From the NCBI GenBank assembly GCA_032622095.1, contig CP136063.1, positions 272,237,426-272,301,425 of the forward strand: 64,000 nucleotides of DNA, given 5' to 3'. This DNA is from Siphonodentalium dalli. Taxonomy: Eukaryota > Mollusca > Scaphopoda > Gadilida > Siphonodentaliidae. A model generated the notes under the pieces. That model worked only from the letters and a program-made list of their open reading frames with translations. It was not told the origin of the DNA and did no database searches. Shown piece by piece: positions 39,708 to 54,188 of this stretch (the stretch's first letter is position 1; each line of letters starts with the position of its first letter). The translations under genes and the position numbers were made by a program.

Positions 39708-42003
39708 CTCATGGAATGTTACAAATAAAGAGCGTTCATTGCTAGTATTATTCCTGGTATGTAACCAACAAAGAACGTCCATTGTTAGTCTTATGCATTG
39801 TATGCTACAAGTAAGGAACGTTCATTGCTAGTCTTAATCCTGGTATGGAACCAACAAAGAACGTCCATTGTTAGTCTTATTCATGGTATGTTAAAAATAA
39901 AGAGCGTTCATTGCTAGTCTTATTCTTGGTATGTAACCAACAAAGAACGTCCATTGTTAGTCTTATTCATTGTATGTTACAAATAAAGAGCGTTCATTGC
40001 TAGTCTTATTCCTGGTATGTAATCAACAAAGAATGTCCACTGCTAGTCTTACTCCTGGTATGCTACAAATAAAAAGCGTTCATTGTTAGTCTTATTCCTG
40101 GAATGTAACCAACAAAGAACGTCCATGGTTAGTCTTATTCATGGTATGTTACAAATAAAGAGCGTTCATTGCTAGTCTTATTCCTGGTATGTAACCAACA
40201 AAGAACGTCCATTGTTAGTCTTATTCATGGTATGTTACACATAAAGAGCGTTCATTGCTAGTCTTATTCCTGGTATGTTACAAATAAAGAGCGTTCATTG
40301 TTAGTCTATTCCTGGTATGTTACAAATAAAGAACGCTCATTGTTAGTCTATTCCTGGTAAGTTACAAATAAATAACGCTCATTGTTAGTCTATTCCTGGT
40401 ATGTTACAATTAAAGAGCGTTCATTGTTAGTCTATTCCTGGTATGTTACAAATAAAGAACGCTCATTGTTCGTCTATTCCTGGTATGTTACAAATAAAGA
40501 GGGTTCATCGTTAGTCTATTCCTGGTTTGTTACAAATAAAGAACGCTCATTGTTAGTCTATTACTGGTATGTTACAAATAAAGGGCGTTCATCGTTAGTC
40601 TATTCCTGGTATGTTACAAATAAAGAACGCTCATCGTTTGTCTATTCCTGGTATGTTACAAATAAAGAACACTCATTGTTAGTCTATTCCTGGTATGTTA
40701 TAAATAAAGAGTGTTCATTGTTAGTCTATTCCTGATATATTACACATAAAGAACGCTCATTGTTAGTCTTACTCCTGGTATGTTACATATAAAGAACGCA
40801 CATTGTTAGTCTTACTCCTGGTATGTTACAAATACAGAGCGTTCATTGCTAGTCTATTCCTGTTATGTTACAAATAAAGAGCGTTCATTGTTAGACTATT
40901 CCTGGTATGTTACAAATAAAGAGCGTTCATTGTTAGTCTTACTCCTGGTATGTTACAAATAAAGAAAGCTCATTGTTAGTCTATTCCTGGTATGTTATAA
41001 ATAAAGAGCGTTCATTGTTAGTCTTACTCCTGGTATGTTACCAATAAAGAACGCTCATTATTGGTATATTCCTGGTATGTTACAAATAAAGAGCGTTCGA
41101 TGTTAGTCTTACTCATTGTATATTAAAAATAAAGACCGTTCATTGTTAGTCTTAGTCATGGTATGTTAGAAATAAAGAGCGCGCATTGTTAGTCTATTCC
41201 TGGTATGTTATAAATACAGAGCGTTCATTGTTAGTCTTACTCCTGGTATGTTACCAACAAAGAACGCTCATTGTTAGTCTATTCATGGTATGTTGCAAAT
41301 AAAGAGCGTTCATTGTTAGTCTATTCCTGGTATGTTACAAATAAAGAACGCTCATTGTTAGTCTTATTCCTGGTATGTTACAAATAAAGAGCGTTCATTG
41401 TTAATCACCTCCTGGTAAATAACCAATAATGAGCGTTCATTGTTAGTCTATTCCTGGTATGTTACAAATAAAGATCATTCATTGTTAGTCGTATTCCTGG
41501 TATGTTACAAATAAAGAGCGTTCATTGTTAGTCTATCCCTGGTATGTTACAAATAAACAGCGTTTATTGTTAGTCTATTCCTGGTATGTAGCCAACAAAG
41601 AACTTTCATTGTTAGTCTTATTCCTATTATGTTACACATTAAGAGCGTTCATTGTTAGTCTATTCATTGTTTGTTACCAATAAAGACCGTTCATTGTTAG
41701 TCTTAGTCATGTTATGTTACAAATAAAGATTGTCTCTTGTTAGTATATTCATGGTATGTTACAAATAAAGATAGTTCATTGTTAGTCTTATTCCTGGTAT
41801 GTTACAAATCAAGAGCGTTCATTGTTAGTCTTACACATTGTATGTTGAAAATAAAGAGCGTTCATTGTTAGTCTATTCCTGGTTTGTTACAAATAAATAA
41901 CGCTCATTGTTATATAGTCTATTCTTGGTATGTTTCAAATAAAGAGCGTTCATTGTTAGTCTATTCCTGGTATGTTACAAATAAAGAGCGTTCATTGTTC
42001 GTC

Positions 42004-42189
42004 TATTCATGGTATGTAACCAACAAAGAACGTCCATTGTTAGTCTTATTCATGGTATGTTACAAATAAAGAGCGTTCACTGTTAGTCACCTCCTGGTAA
42101 ATAACCAATAATGAGCGTTCATTGTTAGTCTATTCCTGGTATGTTACAAATAAAGATCATTCATTGTTAGTCGTATTCCTGGTATGTTA
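42004..42189 (+). repeat. Block C monomers between the 6472 bp and 8.6 kb units
   Basis: Ordinary block C monomers including the CACCTCC marker (near 42088). They bridge the end of the 6472 bp pair and the start of the next tandem unit. No gene is seen. Confidence 0.8.
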
Positions 42190-44865
42190 CAAATAAAGAG
42201 CGTTCATTGTTAGTCTATTCCTGGTATGTTACAAATAAAGAGCGTTTAGTGTTAGTCTATTCCTGGTATGTAGCCAACAAAGAACTTTCATTGTTAGTTT
42301 TATTCCTAGTATGTTACACATTAAGAGCGTTCATTGTTAGTCTATTCATTGTTTGTTACCAATAAAGACCGTTCACTGTTAGTCTTAGTCATGTTATGTT
42401 ACAAATAAAGATTGACTCTTGTTAGTATAGTCATGGTATGTTACAAATAAAGATAGTTCATTGTTAGTCTTATTCCTGGTATGTTACAAATCAAGAGCGT
42501 TCATTGTTAGTCTTACACATTGTATGTTGAAAATAAAGAGCGTTCATTGTTAGTCTATTCCTGGTTTGTTACAAATAAATTACGCTCATTGTTATATAGT
42601 CTATTCTTGGTATGTTTCAAATAAAGAGCGTTCATTGTTAGTCTATTCCTGGTATGTTACAAATAAAGAGCATTCATTGTTATTCTATTCCTGGTTTGTT
42701 ACAAATAACGAGCGTTCATTGCTAGTCTATTCCCGTTATGTTACAAATAAAGAGCGTTCATTGTTAGACTATTACTGGTATGTTACACATAAAGAGCGTT
42801 CATTGTTTGTATTATTCCTGGTATGTTACAAATAAAGAACGCTCATTGTTAGTCTATTCCTGGTATGTTACAAATAAAGAACGTTCATTTTTAGTCTATC
42901 CCTGGTATGTTACAATAAAGAGCGTCATTGTTAGTCTATTCCTGGTATGTTACAAATAAAGAGAGTTCATTGTTAGTCTATTCCTGGTATGTTACAATTA
43001 AAGAGCGTTCATTGTTAGTCTATTCATGGTATGTTACAAAAAAAGAACGTCCATTGTTATTCTTATTCATGGTATGTTACAAATAAAGAGCGTTCATTGT
43101 TAGTCTTATTCCTGGTATGATACACATAAAAAGCGTTCATTGTTAGTCTACTCATTGTATGTTACCAATAAAGACCGTTCATTGTTAGTCTTAGTCATGG
43201 TATGTTACAAATTAAGAGCGTTCATTGTTAGTATATTCATGGTATGTTACAAATAAAGATCGTTCATTGTTAGTCTTATTCCTGGTATGTTACACATAAA
43301 GAGCGTTCATTGTTAGTCTACTCATTGTATGTTACCAATAAAGACTGTTCATTGTTAGTCTTAGTCATGGTATGTTACAAATAAAGAACGCTCATTGTTA
43401 GTCTTATTCCTGGTATGTTACAAATAACGAACGCTCATTGTTAGTCTTATTCCTGGTATGTTACTAATAAAGAGCGTTCATTGTTAGTCTAGTCCTTGTA
43501 TGTTACAAATAAAGAACGCTCATTGATAGTCTTACTCCTGGTATGTAACCAACAAAGAACGTCCATTGTTAGTCTTATTCATGGTATGTTACACATAAAG
43601 AGCGTTCACTGTTAATCTATTCCTGGTATATAACTAACAAAGAACGTCTATTGTTGGTATATTCCTGGTATGTTACAAATAAAGCGCGTTCATAGTTAGT
43701 CTTACTCATGGTATGGTACAAATAAAGAGCGTTCATTGCTAGTATTATTCCTGGTATGTAACCAGCAAAGAACGTCCATTGTTAGTCTTATTCGTTGTAT
43801 GCTACAAATAAGGAGCGTTTATTGCTAGTCTTAATCCTGGTATGTAACCAACAAAGAACGTCCATTGTTAGTCTTATTCATGGTATGTTAAAAATAAAGA
43901 GCGTTCATTGCTAGTCTTATTTCTGGTATGTAACCAACAAAGAACGTCAATTGTTAGTCTTATTCATTGTATGTTACAAATAAAGAGCGTTCATTGATAG
44001 TCGTATTCCTGCTATGTAACCAACAAAGAACGTCCACTGTTAGTCTTACTCCTGGTATGTTACAAATAAAGAGCGTTCATTGTTAGTCTTACTCCTGGTA
44101 TGTTGCAAATAAAGAGCGTTCATTGCTAGTCTTATTCCTGGATTCTAACCAACAAAGAACGTCCATTGTTAGTCTTATTCATGGTATGTTACAAATAAAG
44201 AGAGTTCATTGCTAGTCTTATTCCTGGTATGTAACCAACACAGAACGTCCATTGTTAGTCTTATTCATGGTATGTTACAAATAAAGAGCGTTCATTGCTA
44301 GTCTTATTCCTGGTATGTTACAAATAAATAGCGTCCATTGTTAGTCTACTCCGGGTATGTTACAAATAAAGAACGCTCATTGTTAGTCTATTCCTGGTAT
44401 GTTACAAATAAAGAACGCTCATTGTTAGTCTATTCCTGGCATGTTACAAATAAAGAGCGTTCATTGCTAGTCTTATTCCTGGTATATAACGAACAAAGAG
44501 CGTTCATTGTTAGTCTTACTCCTGGTATGTTACGAATAAATAGCGTTCATTGTTAGTCTATTCCTGGTATGTTACAAATAAAGTGCGTTCATTGCTAGTC
44601 TTATTCCTGGTAGTCTTATTCCTGGTATGTTACAAATAAAGAACGCTCATTGTTAGTCTATTCCTGGTATGTTACAAATAAAGAACGTCCATTGTTAGTC
44701 TTAATCCTGGTATGTTACAAATAAAGAACGTTCATTGCTAGTCTTATTCCTGGTATGTTACAAATAAGGAACGTCCATTGTTAGTATATTCCTGGTATGT
44801 TACAAATAAAGAGCATTCATTGTTAGTCTTACTCCTGGTATGTTACAAATAAAGAGCGCTCATTG

Positions 44866-45121
44866 TTAGTCTTATTCCTGGTATGTTACAAATAAAGAGC
44901 GTTCATTGTTAGTCTTATTCCTGGTATGTTACAAATAAAGAGCGTTCATTGTTAGTTTATTCCTGGTATGTTACAAATAAGGAACGCCCATTGTTAGTCT
45001 TATTCCTGGTGTGTTACAAATAAAGAGCGTTCATTGTTAGTCTTATTCCTGGTATGTTACAAATAAAGAGCGTTCATTGTTAGTTTATTCCTGGTATGTT
45101 ACAAATAAGGAACGCCCATTG
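44866..45121 (+). repeat. 128 bp tandem, two copies, next to island 5
   Basis: Same arrangement as beside island 1. The second unit begins with a GGTGTGTTAC variant, repeated beside island 6. Confidence 0.92.
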
Positions 45122-45173
45122 TTAGTCTTATTCCTGGTATGTTACAAATAGAGAGCGTTCATTGTTAGTCTAA

Positions 45174-45547
45174 TCTGCAAGGCCAGTGTCTAGTTGAAAC
45201 ATTCAAAAACATATATTCTTGAACTTTATTAACGCATGCCAAACTACTAGTGTTAGCGCTGCCACTTGACAAATTTGCTGATGGCAAAAATAATTCAAAT
45301 TTGGCAAAAACAAAATTCCCGGTGAAATTAAGCCTCTGCGTGGTCTTTCCTCCACCCGTAAAATTGACAACGTCGTGTGTGTCCTTGCGGCTGGAACGAC
45401 GATAAACCCTAACAAACAAACAAACAAACATAGCAAATCCTCTTGTGATGCGCCCTTCTGATAAGGCAACCCTTCTATCGTGTTATTGTTTGATTATTGG
45501 TGTATTATGTGGTGATAAACTAGAGATGCGAATATAATTATTAACTA
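45174..45547. repeat. Non-satellite island, copy 5 (374 bp)
   Basis: Same junctions as copy 1, with the GTGTGTGTCCTTGCGG form of copies 2, 6 and 7. The dimer zone to its right is 86 bp (one dimer) shorter than at islands 1 to 4 near 45,720. No gene is called. Confidence 0.9.
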
Positions 45548-48500
45548 CTCATGGAATGTTACAAATAAAGAGCGTTCATTGCTAGTATTATTCCTGGTAT
45601 GTAACCAACAAAGAACGTCCATTGTTAGTCTTATGCATTGTATGCTACAAGTAAGGAACGTTCATTGCTAGTCTTAATCCTGGTATGGAACCAACAAAGA
45701 ACGTCCATTGTTAGTCTTATTCATTGTATGTTACAAATAAAGAGCGTTCCTTGCTAGTCTTATTCCTGGTATGTAATCAACAAAGAATGTCCACTGCTAG
45801 TCTTACTCCTGGTATGCTACAAATAAAAAGCGTTCATTGTTATTCTTACTCCTGGTATGTTACAAATAAAGAGCGTCCATTGCTAGTCTTATTCCTGGAA
45901 TGTAACCAACAAAGAACGTCCATTGTTAGTCTTATTCATGGTATGTTACAAATAAAGAGCGTTCATTGCTAGTCTTATTCCTGGTATGTAACCAACAAAG
46001 AACGTCCATTGTTAGTCTTATTCATGGTATGTTACACATAAAGAGCGTTCATTGCTAGTCTTATTCCTGGTATGTTACAAATAAAGAGCGTTCATTGTTA
46101 GTCTATTCCTGGTATGTTACAAATAAAGAACGCTCATTGTTAGTCTATTCCTGGTAAGTTACAAATAAAGAACGCTCATTGTTAGTCTATTCCTGGTATG
46201 TTACAAATAAAGAGCGTTCATTGTTAGTCTATTCCTGGTATGTTACAAATAAAGAACGCTCATTGTTCGTCTATTCCTGGTATGTTACAAATAAAGAGGG
46301 TTCATCGTTAGTCTATTCCTGGTTTGTTACAAATAAAGAACGCTCATTGTTAGTCTATTACTGGTATGTTACAAAAAAAGAGCGTTCATCGTTAGTCTAT
46401 TCCTGGTATGTTACAAATAAAGAACCCTCATCGTTTGTCTATTCCTGGTATGTTACAAATAAAGAACACTCATTGTTAGTCTATTCCTGGTATGTTATAA
46501 ATAAAGAGTGTTCATTGTTAGTCAATTCCTGATATATTACACATAAAGAACGCTCATAGTTAGTCTTACTCCTGGTATGTTACATATAAAGAACGCACAT
46601 TGTTAGTCTTACTCCTGGTATGTTACATATAAAGAACGCACATTGTTAGTCTTACTCCTGATATGTTACAAATAAAGAGCGTTCATTGCTAGTCTATTCC
46701 TGTTATGTTACAAATAAAGAGCGTTCATTGCTAGACTATTCCTGGTATGTTACAAATAAAGAGCGTTCATTGTTAGTCTTACTCCTGGTATGTTACAAAT
46801 AAAGAAAGCTCATTGTTAGTCTATTCCTGGTATGTTATAAATAAAGAGCGTTCATTGTTAGTCTTACTCCTGGTATGTTACCAATAAAGAACGCTCATTA
46901 TTGGAATATTCCTGGTATGTTACAAATAAAGAGCGTTCGATGTTAGTCCTACTCATTGTATGTTAAAAATAAAGACCGTTCATTGTTAGTCTTAGTCATG
47001 GTATGTTAGAAATAAAGAGCGCTCATTGTTAGTCTATTCCTGGTATGTTATAAATAAAGAGCGTTCATTGTTAGTCTTACTCCTGGTATGTTACCAATAA
47101 AGAACGCTCATTGTTAGTCTATTCATGGTATGTTGCAAATAAAGAGCGTTCATTGTTAGTCTATTCTTGGTATGTTACAAATAAAGAACGCTCATTGTTA
47201 GTCTTATTCCTGGTATGTTACAAATAAAGAGCGTTCATTGTTCGTCTATTCATGGTATGTAACCAACAAAGAACGTCCATTGTTAGTCTTATTCATGGTA
47301 TGTTACAAATGAAGAGCGTTCACTGTTAGTCACCTCCTGCTAAATAACCAATAATGAGCGTTCATTGTTAGTCTATTCCTGGTATGTTACAATAAAGATC
47401 ATTCATTGTTAGTCGTATTCCTGGTATGTTACAAATAAAGAGCGTTCATTGTTAGTCTATTCCTGGTATGTTACAAATAAAGAGCGTTTATTGTTAGTCT
47501 ATTCCTGGTATGTAGCCAACAAAGAACTTTCATTGTTAGTCTTATTCCTAGTATGTTACACATTAAGAGCGTTCATTGTTAGTCTATTCATTGTTTGTTA
47601 CCAATACAGACCGTTCATTGTTAGTCTTAGTCATGTTATGTTAGAAATAAAGATTGTCTCTTGTTAGTATATTCATGGTATGTTACAAATAAAGATAGTT
47701 CATTGTTAGTCTTATTCCTGGTATGTTACAAATCAAGAGCGTTCATTGTTAGTCTTACACATTGTATGTTAAAAATAAAGAGCGTTCATTGTTAGTCTAT
47801 TCCTGGTTTGTTATAAATAAATAACGCTCATTGTTATATAGTCTATTCTTGGTATGTTTCAAATAAAGAGCGTTCATTGTTAGTCTATTCCTGGTATGTT
47901 ACAAATAAAGAGCATTCATTGTTATTCTATTCCTGGTATGTTACAAATAACGAGCGTTCATTGCTAGTCTATTCCCGTTATGATACAAATAAATAGCGTT
48001 CATTGTTAGACTATTACTGGTATGTTACACATAAAGAGCGTTCATTGTTTGTATTATTCCTGGTATGTTACAAATAAAGAACGCTCATTGATAGTCTATT
48101 CCTGGTATGTTACAAATAAAGAACGTTCATTTTTAGTCTATCCCTGGTATGTTACAATAAAGAGCGTCATTGTTAGTCTATTCCTGGTATGTTACAAATA
48201 AAGAGCGTTCATTGTTAGTCTATTCATGGTATGTTACAAATAAAGAACGTCCATTGTTATTCTTATTCATGGTATGTTACAAATAAAGAGCGTTCATTGT
48301 TAGTCTTATTCCTGGTATGATACACATAAAAAGCGTTCATTGTTAGTCTACTCATTGTATGTTACCAATAAAGACCGTTCAGTGTTAGTCTTAGTCATGG
48401 TATGTTACAAATTAAGAGCGTTCATTGTTAGTATATTCATGGTATGTTACAAATAAAGATCGTTCATTGTTAGTCATATTCCTGGTATGTTACAAATAAA

Positions 48501-51500
48501 GAGCGTTCAATGTTAGTCTTACTCATTGTATGTTAAAAATAAAGACCGTTCATTGTTAGTCTTAGTCATGGTATGTTAGAAATAAAGAGCTTTCCTTGTT
48601 AGTATATTCATTGTATGTTACAAATAAAGATCGTTCATTGTTAGTCTTATTCCTGGTATGTTACACATAAAGAGCGTTCATTGTTAGTCTACTCATTGTA
48701 TGTTACCAATAAAGACTGTTCATTGTTAGTCTTAGTCATGGTATGTTACAAATAAAGAACGCTCATTGTTAGTCTTATTCCTGGTATGTTACAAATAACG
48801 AACTCTCATTGTTAGTCTTATTCCTGGTATGTTACTAATAAAGAGCGTTCATTGTTAGTCTAGTCCTTGTATGTTACAAATAAAGAACGCTCATTGATAG
48901 TCTTACTCCTGGTATGTAACCAACAAAGAACGTCCATTGTTAGTCTTATTCATGGTATGTTACAAATAAAGAGCGTTCACTGTTAATATATTCCTGGTAT
49001 ATAACTAACAAAGAACGTCTATTGTTGGTATATTCCTGGTATGTTACAAATAAAGCGCGTTCATAGTTAGTCTTACTCATGGTATGGTACAAATAAAGAG
49101 CGTTCATTGCTAGTCTTATTCCTGGAATGTAACCAACAAAGAACGTCCATTGTTAGTCTTATTCATGGTATTTTACAAATAAAGAGCGTTCATTGCTAGT
49201 CTTATTCCTGGTATGTAACCAACAAAGAACGTCCATTGTTAGTCTTATTCATGGTATGCTACACATAAAGAGCGTTCTTTGCTAGTCTTATTCCTGGTAT
49301 GTTACAAATAAAGAGCGTTCATTGTTAGTCTATTCCTGGTATGTTACAAATAAAGAACGCTCATTGTTAGTCTATTCCTGGTAAGTTACAAATAAAGAAC
49401 GCTCATTGTTAGTCTATTCCTGGTATGTTACAAATAAAGAGCGTTCATTGTTAGTCTATTCCTGGTATGTTACAAATAAAGAACGCTCATTGTTCGTCTA
49501 TTCCTGGTATGTTACAAATAAAGAGGGTTCATCGTTAGTCTATTCCTGGTTTGTTACAAATAAAGAACGCTCATTGTTAGTCTATTACTGGTATGTTACA
49601 AATAAAGAGCGTTCATCGTTAGTCTATTCCTGGTATGTTACAAATAAAGAACGCTCATCGTTTGTCTATTCCTGGTATGTTACAAATAAAGAACACTCAT
49701 TGTTAGTCTATTCCTGGTATGTTATAAATAAAGAGTGTTCATTGTTAGTCAATTCCTGATATATTACACATAAAGAACGCTCATAGTTAGTCTTACTCCT
49801 GGTATGTTACATATAAAGAACGCACATTGTTAGTCTTACTCCTGGTATGTTACAAATAAAGAGCGTTCATTGCTAGTCTATTCCTGTTATGTTACAAATA
49901 AAGAGCGTTCGTTGTTAGACTATTCATGGTATGTTACACATAAAGAGCGTTCATTGTTAGTCTTACTCCTGGTATGTTACAAATAAAGAAAGCTCATTGT
50001 TAGTCTATTCCTGGTATGTTATAAATAAAGAGCGTTCATTGTTAGTCTTACTCCTGGTATGTTACCAATAAAGAACGCTCATTGTTCGTCTATTCATGGT
50101 ATGTAACCAACAAAGAACGTCCATTGTTAGTCTTATTCATGGTATGTTACAAATAAAGAGCGTTCACTGTTAGTCACCTCCTGGTAAATTACCAATAATG
50201 ATCGTTCATTGTTAGTCTATTCCTGGTATGTTACAAATAAAGATCATTCATTGTTAGTCGTATTCCTGGTATGTTACAAATAAAGAGCGTTCGTTGTTAG
50301 TCTATTCCTGGTATGTTACAAATAAAGAGCGTTTATTGTTAGTCTATTCCTGGTATGTAGCCAACAAAGAACTTTCATTGTTAGTTTTATTCCTAGTATG
50401 TTACACATTAAGAGCGTTCATTGTTAGTCTATTCATTGTTTGTTACCAATAAAGACCGTTCATTGTTAGTCTTAGTCATGTTATGTTACAAATAAAGATT
50501 GTCTCTTGTTAGTATATTCATGGTATGTTACAAATAAAGATAGTTCATTGTTAGTCTTATTCCTGGTATGTTACAAATCAAGAGCGTTCATTGTTAGTCT
50601 TACACATTGTATGTTGAAAATAAAGAGCGTTCATTGTTAGTCTATTCCTGGTTTGTTACAAATAAATAACGCTCATTGTTATATAGTCTATTCTTGGTAT
50701 GTTTCAAATAAAGAGCGTTCATTGTTAGTCTATTCCTGGTATGTTACAAATAAAGAGCATTCATTGTTATTCTATTCCTGGTTTGTTACAAATAACGAGC
50801 GTTCATTGCTAGTCTATTCCCGTTTTGTTACAAATAAAGAGCGTTCATTGTTAGTCTATTCCTGGTATGTTACAAATAAATTGCGTTTATTGTTAGTCTA
50901 TTCCTGGTATGTAGCCAACAAAGAACTTTCATTGTTAGTTTTATTCCTAGTATGTTACACATTAAGAGCGTTCATTGTTAGTCTATTCATTGTTTGTTAC
51001 CAATAAAGACCGTTCACTGTTAGTCTTAGTCATGTTATGTTACAAATAAAGATTGACTCTTGTTAGTATAGTCATGGTATGTTACAAATAAAGATAGTTC
51101 ATTGTTAGTCTTATTCCTGGTATGTTACAAATCAAGAGCGTTCATTGTTAGTCTTACACATTGTATGTTGAAAATAAAGAGCGTTCATTGTTAGTCTATT
51201 CCTGGTTTGTTACAAATAAATTACGCTCATTGTTATATAGTCTATTCTTGGTATGTTTCAAATAAAGAGCGTTCATTGTTAGTCTATTCCTGGTATGTTA
51301 CAAATAAAGAGCATTCATTGTTATTCTATTCCTGGTTTGTTACAAATAACGAGCGTTCATTGCTAGTCTATTCCCGTTATGTTACAAATAAAGAGCGTTC
51401 ATTGTTAGACTATTACTGGTATGTTACACATAAAGAGCGTTCATTGTTTGTATTATTCCTGGTATGTTACAAATAAAGAACGCTCATTGTTAGTCTATTC

Positions 51501-53506
51501 CTGGTATGTTACAAATAAAGAACGTTCATTTTTAGTCTATCCCTGGTATGTTACAATAAAGAGCGTCATTGTTAGTCTATTCCTGGTATGTTACAAATAA
51601 AGAGAGTTCATTGTTAGTCTATTCCTGGTATGTTACAATTAAAGAGCGTTCATTGTTAGTCTATTCATGGTATGTTACAAAAAAAGAACGTCCATTGTTA
51701 TTCTTATTCATGGTATGTTACAAATAAAGAGCGTTCATTGTTAGTCTTATTCCTGGTATGATACACATAAAAAGCGTTCATTGTTAGTCTACTCATTGTA
51801 TGTTACCAATAAAGACCGTTCATTGTTAGTCTTAGTCATGGTATGTTACAAATTAAGAGCGTTCATTGTTAGTATATTCATGGTATGTTACAAATAAAGA
51901 TCGTTCATTGTTAGTCTTATTCCTGGTATGTTACACATAAAGAGCGTTCATTGTTAGTCTACTCATTGTGTGTTACCAATAAAGACTGTTCATTGTTAGT
52001 CTTAGTCATGGTATGTTACAAATAAAGAACGCTGATTGTTAGTCTTATTCCTGGTATGTTACAAATAACGAACGCTCATTGTTAGTCTTATTCCTGGTAT
52101 GTTACTAATAAAGAGCGTTCATTGTTAGTATAGTCCTTGTATGTTACAAATAAAGAACGCTCATTGATAGTCTTACTCCTGGTATGTAACCAACAAAGAA
52201 CGTCCATTGTTAGTCTTATTCATGGTATGTTACAAATACAGAGCGTTCACTGTTAATCTATTCCTGGTATATAACTAACAAAGAACGTCTATTGTTGGTA
52301 TATTCCTGGTATGTTACAAATAAAGCGCGTTCATAGTTAGTCTTACTCATGGTATGGTACAAATAAAGAGCGTTCATTGCTAGTATTATTCCTGGTATGT
52401 AACCAGCAAAGAACGTCCATTGTTAGTCTTATTCGTTGTATGCTACAAATAAGGAGCGTTTATTGCTAGTCTTAATCCTGGTATGTAACCAACAAAGAAC
52501 GTCCATTGTTAGTCTTATTCATGGTATGTTAAAAATAAAGAGCGTTCATTGCTAGTCTTATTTCTGGTATGTAACCAACAAAGAACGTCAATTGTTAGTC
52601 TTATTCATTGTATGTTACAAATAAAGAGCGTTCATTGATAGTCTTATTACTGCTATGTAACCAACAAAGAACGTCCACTGTTAGTCTTACTCCTGGTATG
52701 TTACAAATAAAGAGCGTTCATTGTTAGTCTTACTCCTGGTATGTTGCAAATAAAGAGCGTTCATTGCTAGTCTTATTCCTGGATTCTAACCAACAAAGAA
52801 CGTCCATTGTTAGTCTTATTCATGGTATGTTACAAATAAAGAGAGTTCATTACTAGTCTTATTCCTGGTATGTAACCAACACAGAACGTCCATTGTTAGT
52901 CTTATTCATGGTATGTTACAAATAAAGAGCGTTCATTGCTAGTCTTATTCCTGGTATGTTACAAATAAATAGCGTCCATTGTTAGTCTACTCCGGGTATG
53001 TTACAAATAAAGAACGCTCATTGTTAGTCTATTCCTGGTATGTTACAAATAAAGAACGCTCATTGTTAGTCTATTCCTGGCATGTTACAAATAAAGAGCG
53101 TTCATTGCTAGTCTTATTCCTGGTATATAACGAACAAAGAGCGTTCATTGTTAGTCTTACTCCTGGTATGTTACGAATAAATAGCGTTCATTGTTAGTCT
53201 ATTCCTGGTATGTTACAAATAAAGTGCGTTCATTGCTAGTCTTATTCCTGGTAGTCTTATTCCTGGTATGTTACAAATAAAGAACGCTCATTGTTAGTCT
53301 ATTCCTGGTATGTTACAAATAAAGAACGTCCATTGTTAGTCTTAATCCTGGTATGTTACAAATAAAGAACGTTCATTGCTAGTCTTATTCCTGGTATGTT
53401 ACAAATAAGGAACGTCCATTGTTAGTATATTCCTGGTATGTTAAAAATAAAGAGCATTCATTGTTAGTCTTACTCCTGGTATGTTACAAATAAAGAGCGC
53501 TCATTG

Positions 53507-53762
53507 TTAGTCTTATTCCTGGTATGTTACAAATAAAGAGCGTTCATTGTTAGTCTTATTCCTGGTATGTTACAAATAAAGAGCGTTCATTGTTAGTTTA
53601 TTCCTGGTATGTTACAAATAAGGAACGCCCATTGTTAGTCTTATTCCTGGTGTGTTACAAATAAAGAGCGTTCATTGTTAGTCTTATTCCTGGTATGTTA
53701 CAAATAAAGAGCGTTCATTGTTAGTTTATTCCTGGTATGTTACAAATAAGGAACGCCCATTG
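53507..53762 (+). repeat. 128 bp tandem, two copies, next to island 6
   Basis: Copy of the pair at 44866-45121, shifted by 8641 bp. Confidence 0.92.
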
Positions 53763-53814
53763 TTAGTCTTATTCCTGGTATGTTACAAATAGAGAGCGTT
53801 CATTGTTAGTCTAA

Positions 53815-54188
53815 TCTGCAAGGCCAGTGTCTAGTTGAAACATTCAAAAACATATATTCTTGAACTTTATTAACGCATGCCAAACTACTAGTGTTAGCGC
53901 TGCCACTTGACAAATTTGCTGATGGCAAAAATAATTCAAATTTGGCAAAAACAAAATTCCCGGTGAAATTAAGCCTCTGCGTGGTCTTTCCTCCACCCGT
54001 AAAATTGACAACGTCGTGTGTGTCCTTGCGGCTGGAACGACGATAAACCCTAACAAACAAACAAACAAACATAGCAAATCCTCTTGTGATGCGCCCTTCT
54101 GATAAGGCAACCCTTCTATCGTGTTATTGTTTGATTATTGGTGTATTATGTGGTGATAAACTAGAGATGCGAATATAATTATTAACTA
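53815..54188. repeat. Non-satellite island, copy 6 (374 bp)
   Basis: Lies 8641 bp from copy 5 and looks identical to it, including the GTGTGTGTCCTTGCGG form and the AATAGAGAGCG monomer before it. No gene is called. Confidence 0.9.

Larger units (their letters stand above)
35532..42003 (+). repeat. 6472 bp HOR unit, copy 2 (contains island 4)
   Basis: Tandem copy of 29060-35531. The junction between copies lies at about 35531, where GTTCGTCTA is followed by GTCCTTG instead of the usual TTCATGG. The end of copy 2 near 42003 shows the normal continuation GTTCGTCTATTCATGG. No gene is seen. Confidence 0.9.
42190..50830 (+). repeat. 8641 bp HOR unit, copy 1 (contains island 5)
   Basis: Markers at 42566, 44338, 45174, 46179, 47449 and 49406 each recur 8641 bp downstream. 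Order: end of block C, block B (42566), R zone (from about 43490), left flank, island 5, right flank, C-B, start of a second R zone (about 48850). An island-less jump near 49,100 then leads into a second right flank and a further C-B. Compared with copy 2 it lacks 341 bp (eight monomers) near 50,081. The joint with copy 2, near 50,830, is marked by GTTTTGTTACAAATAAAG. No gene is seen. Confidence 0.88.
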
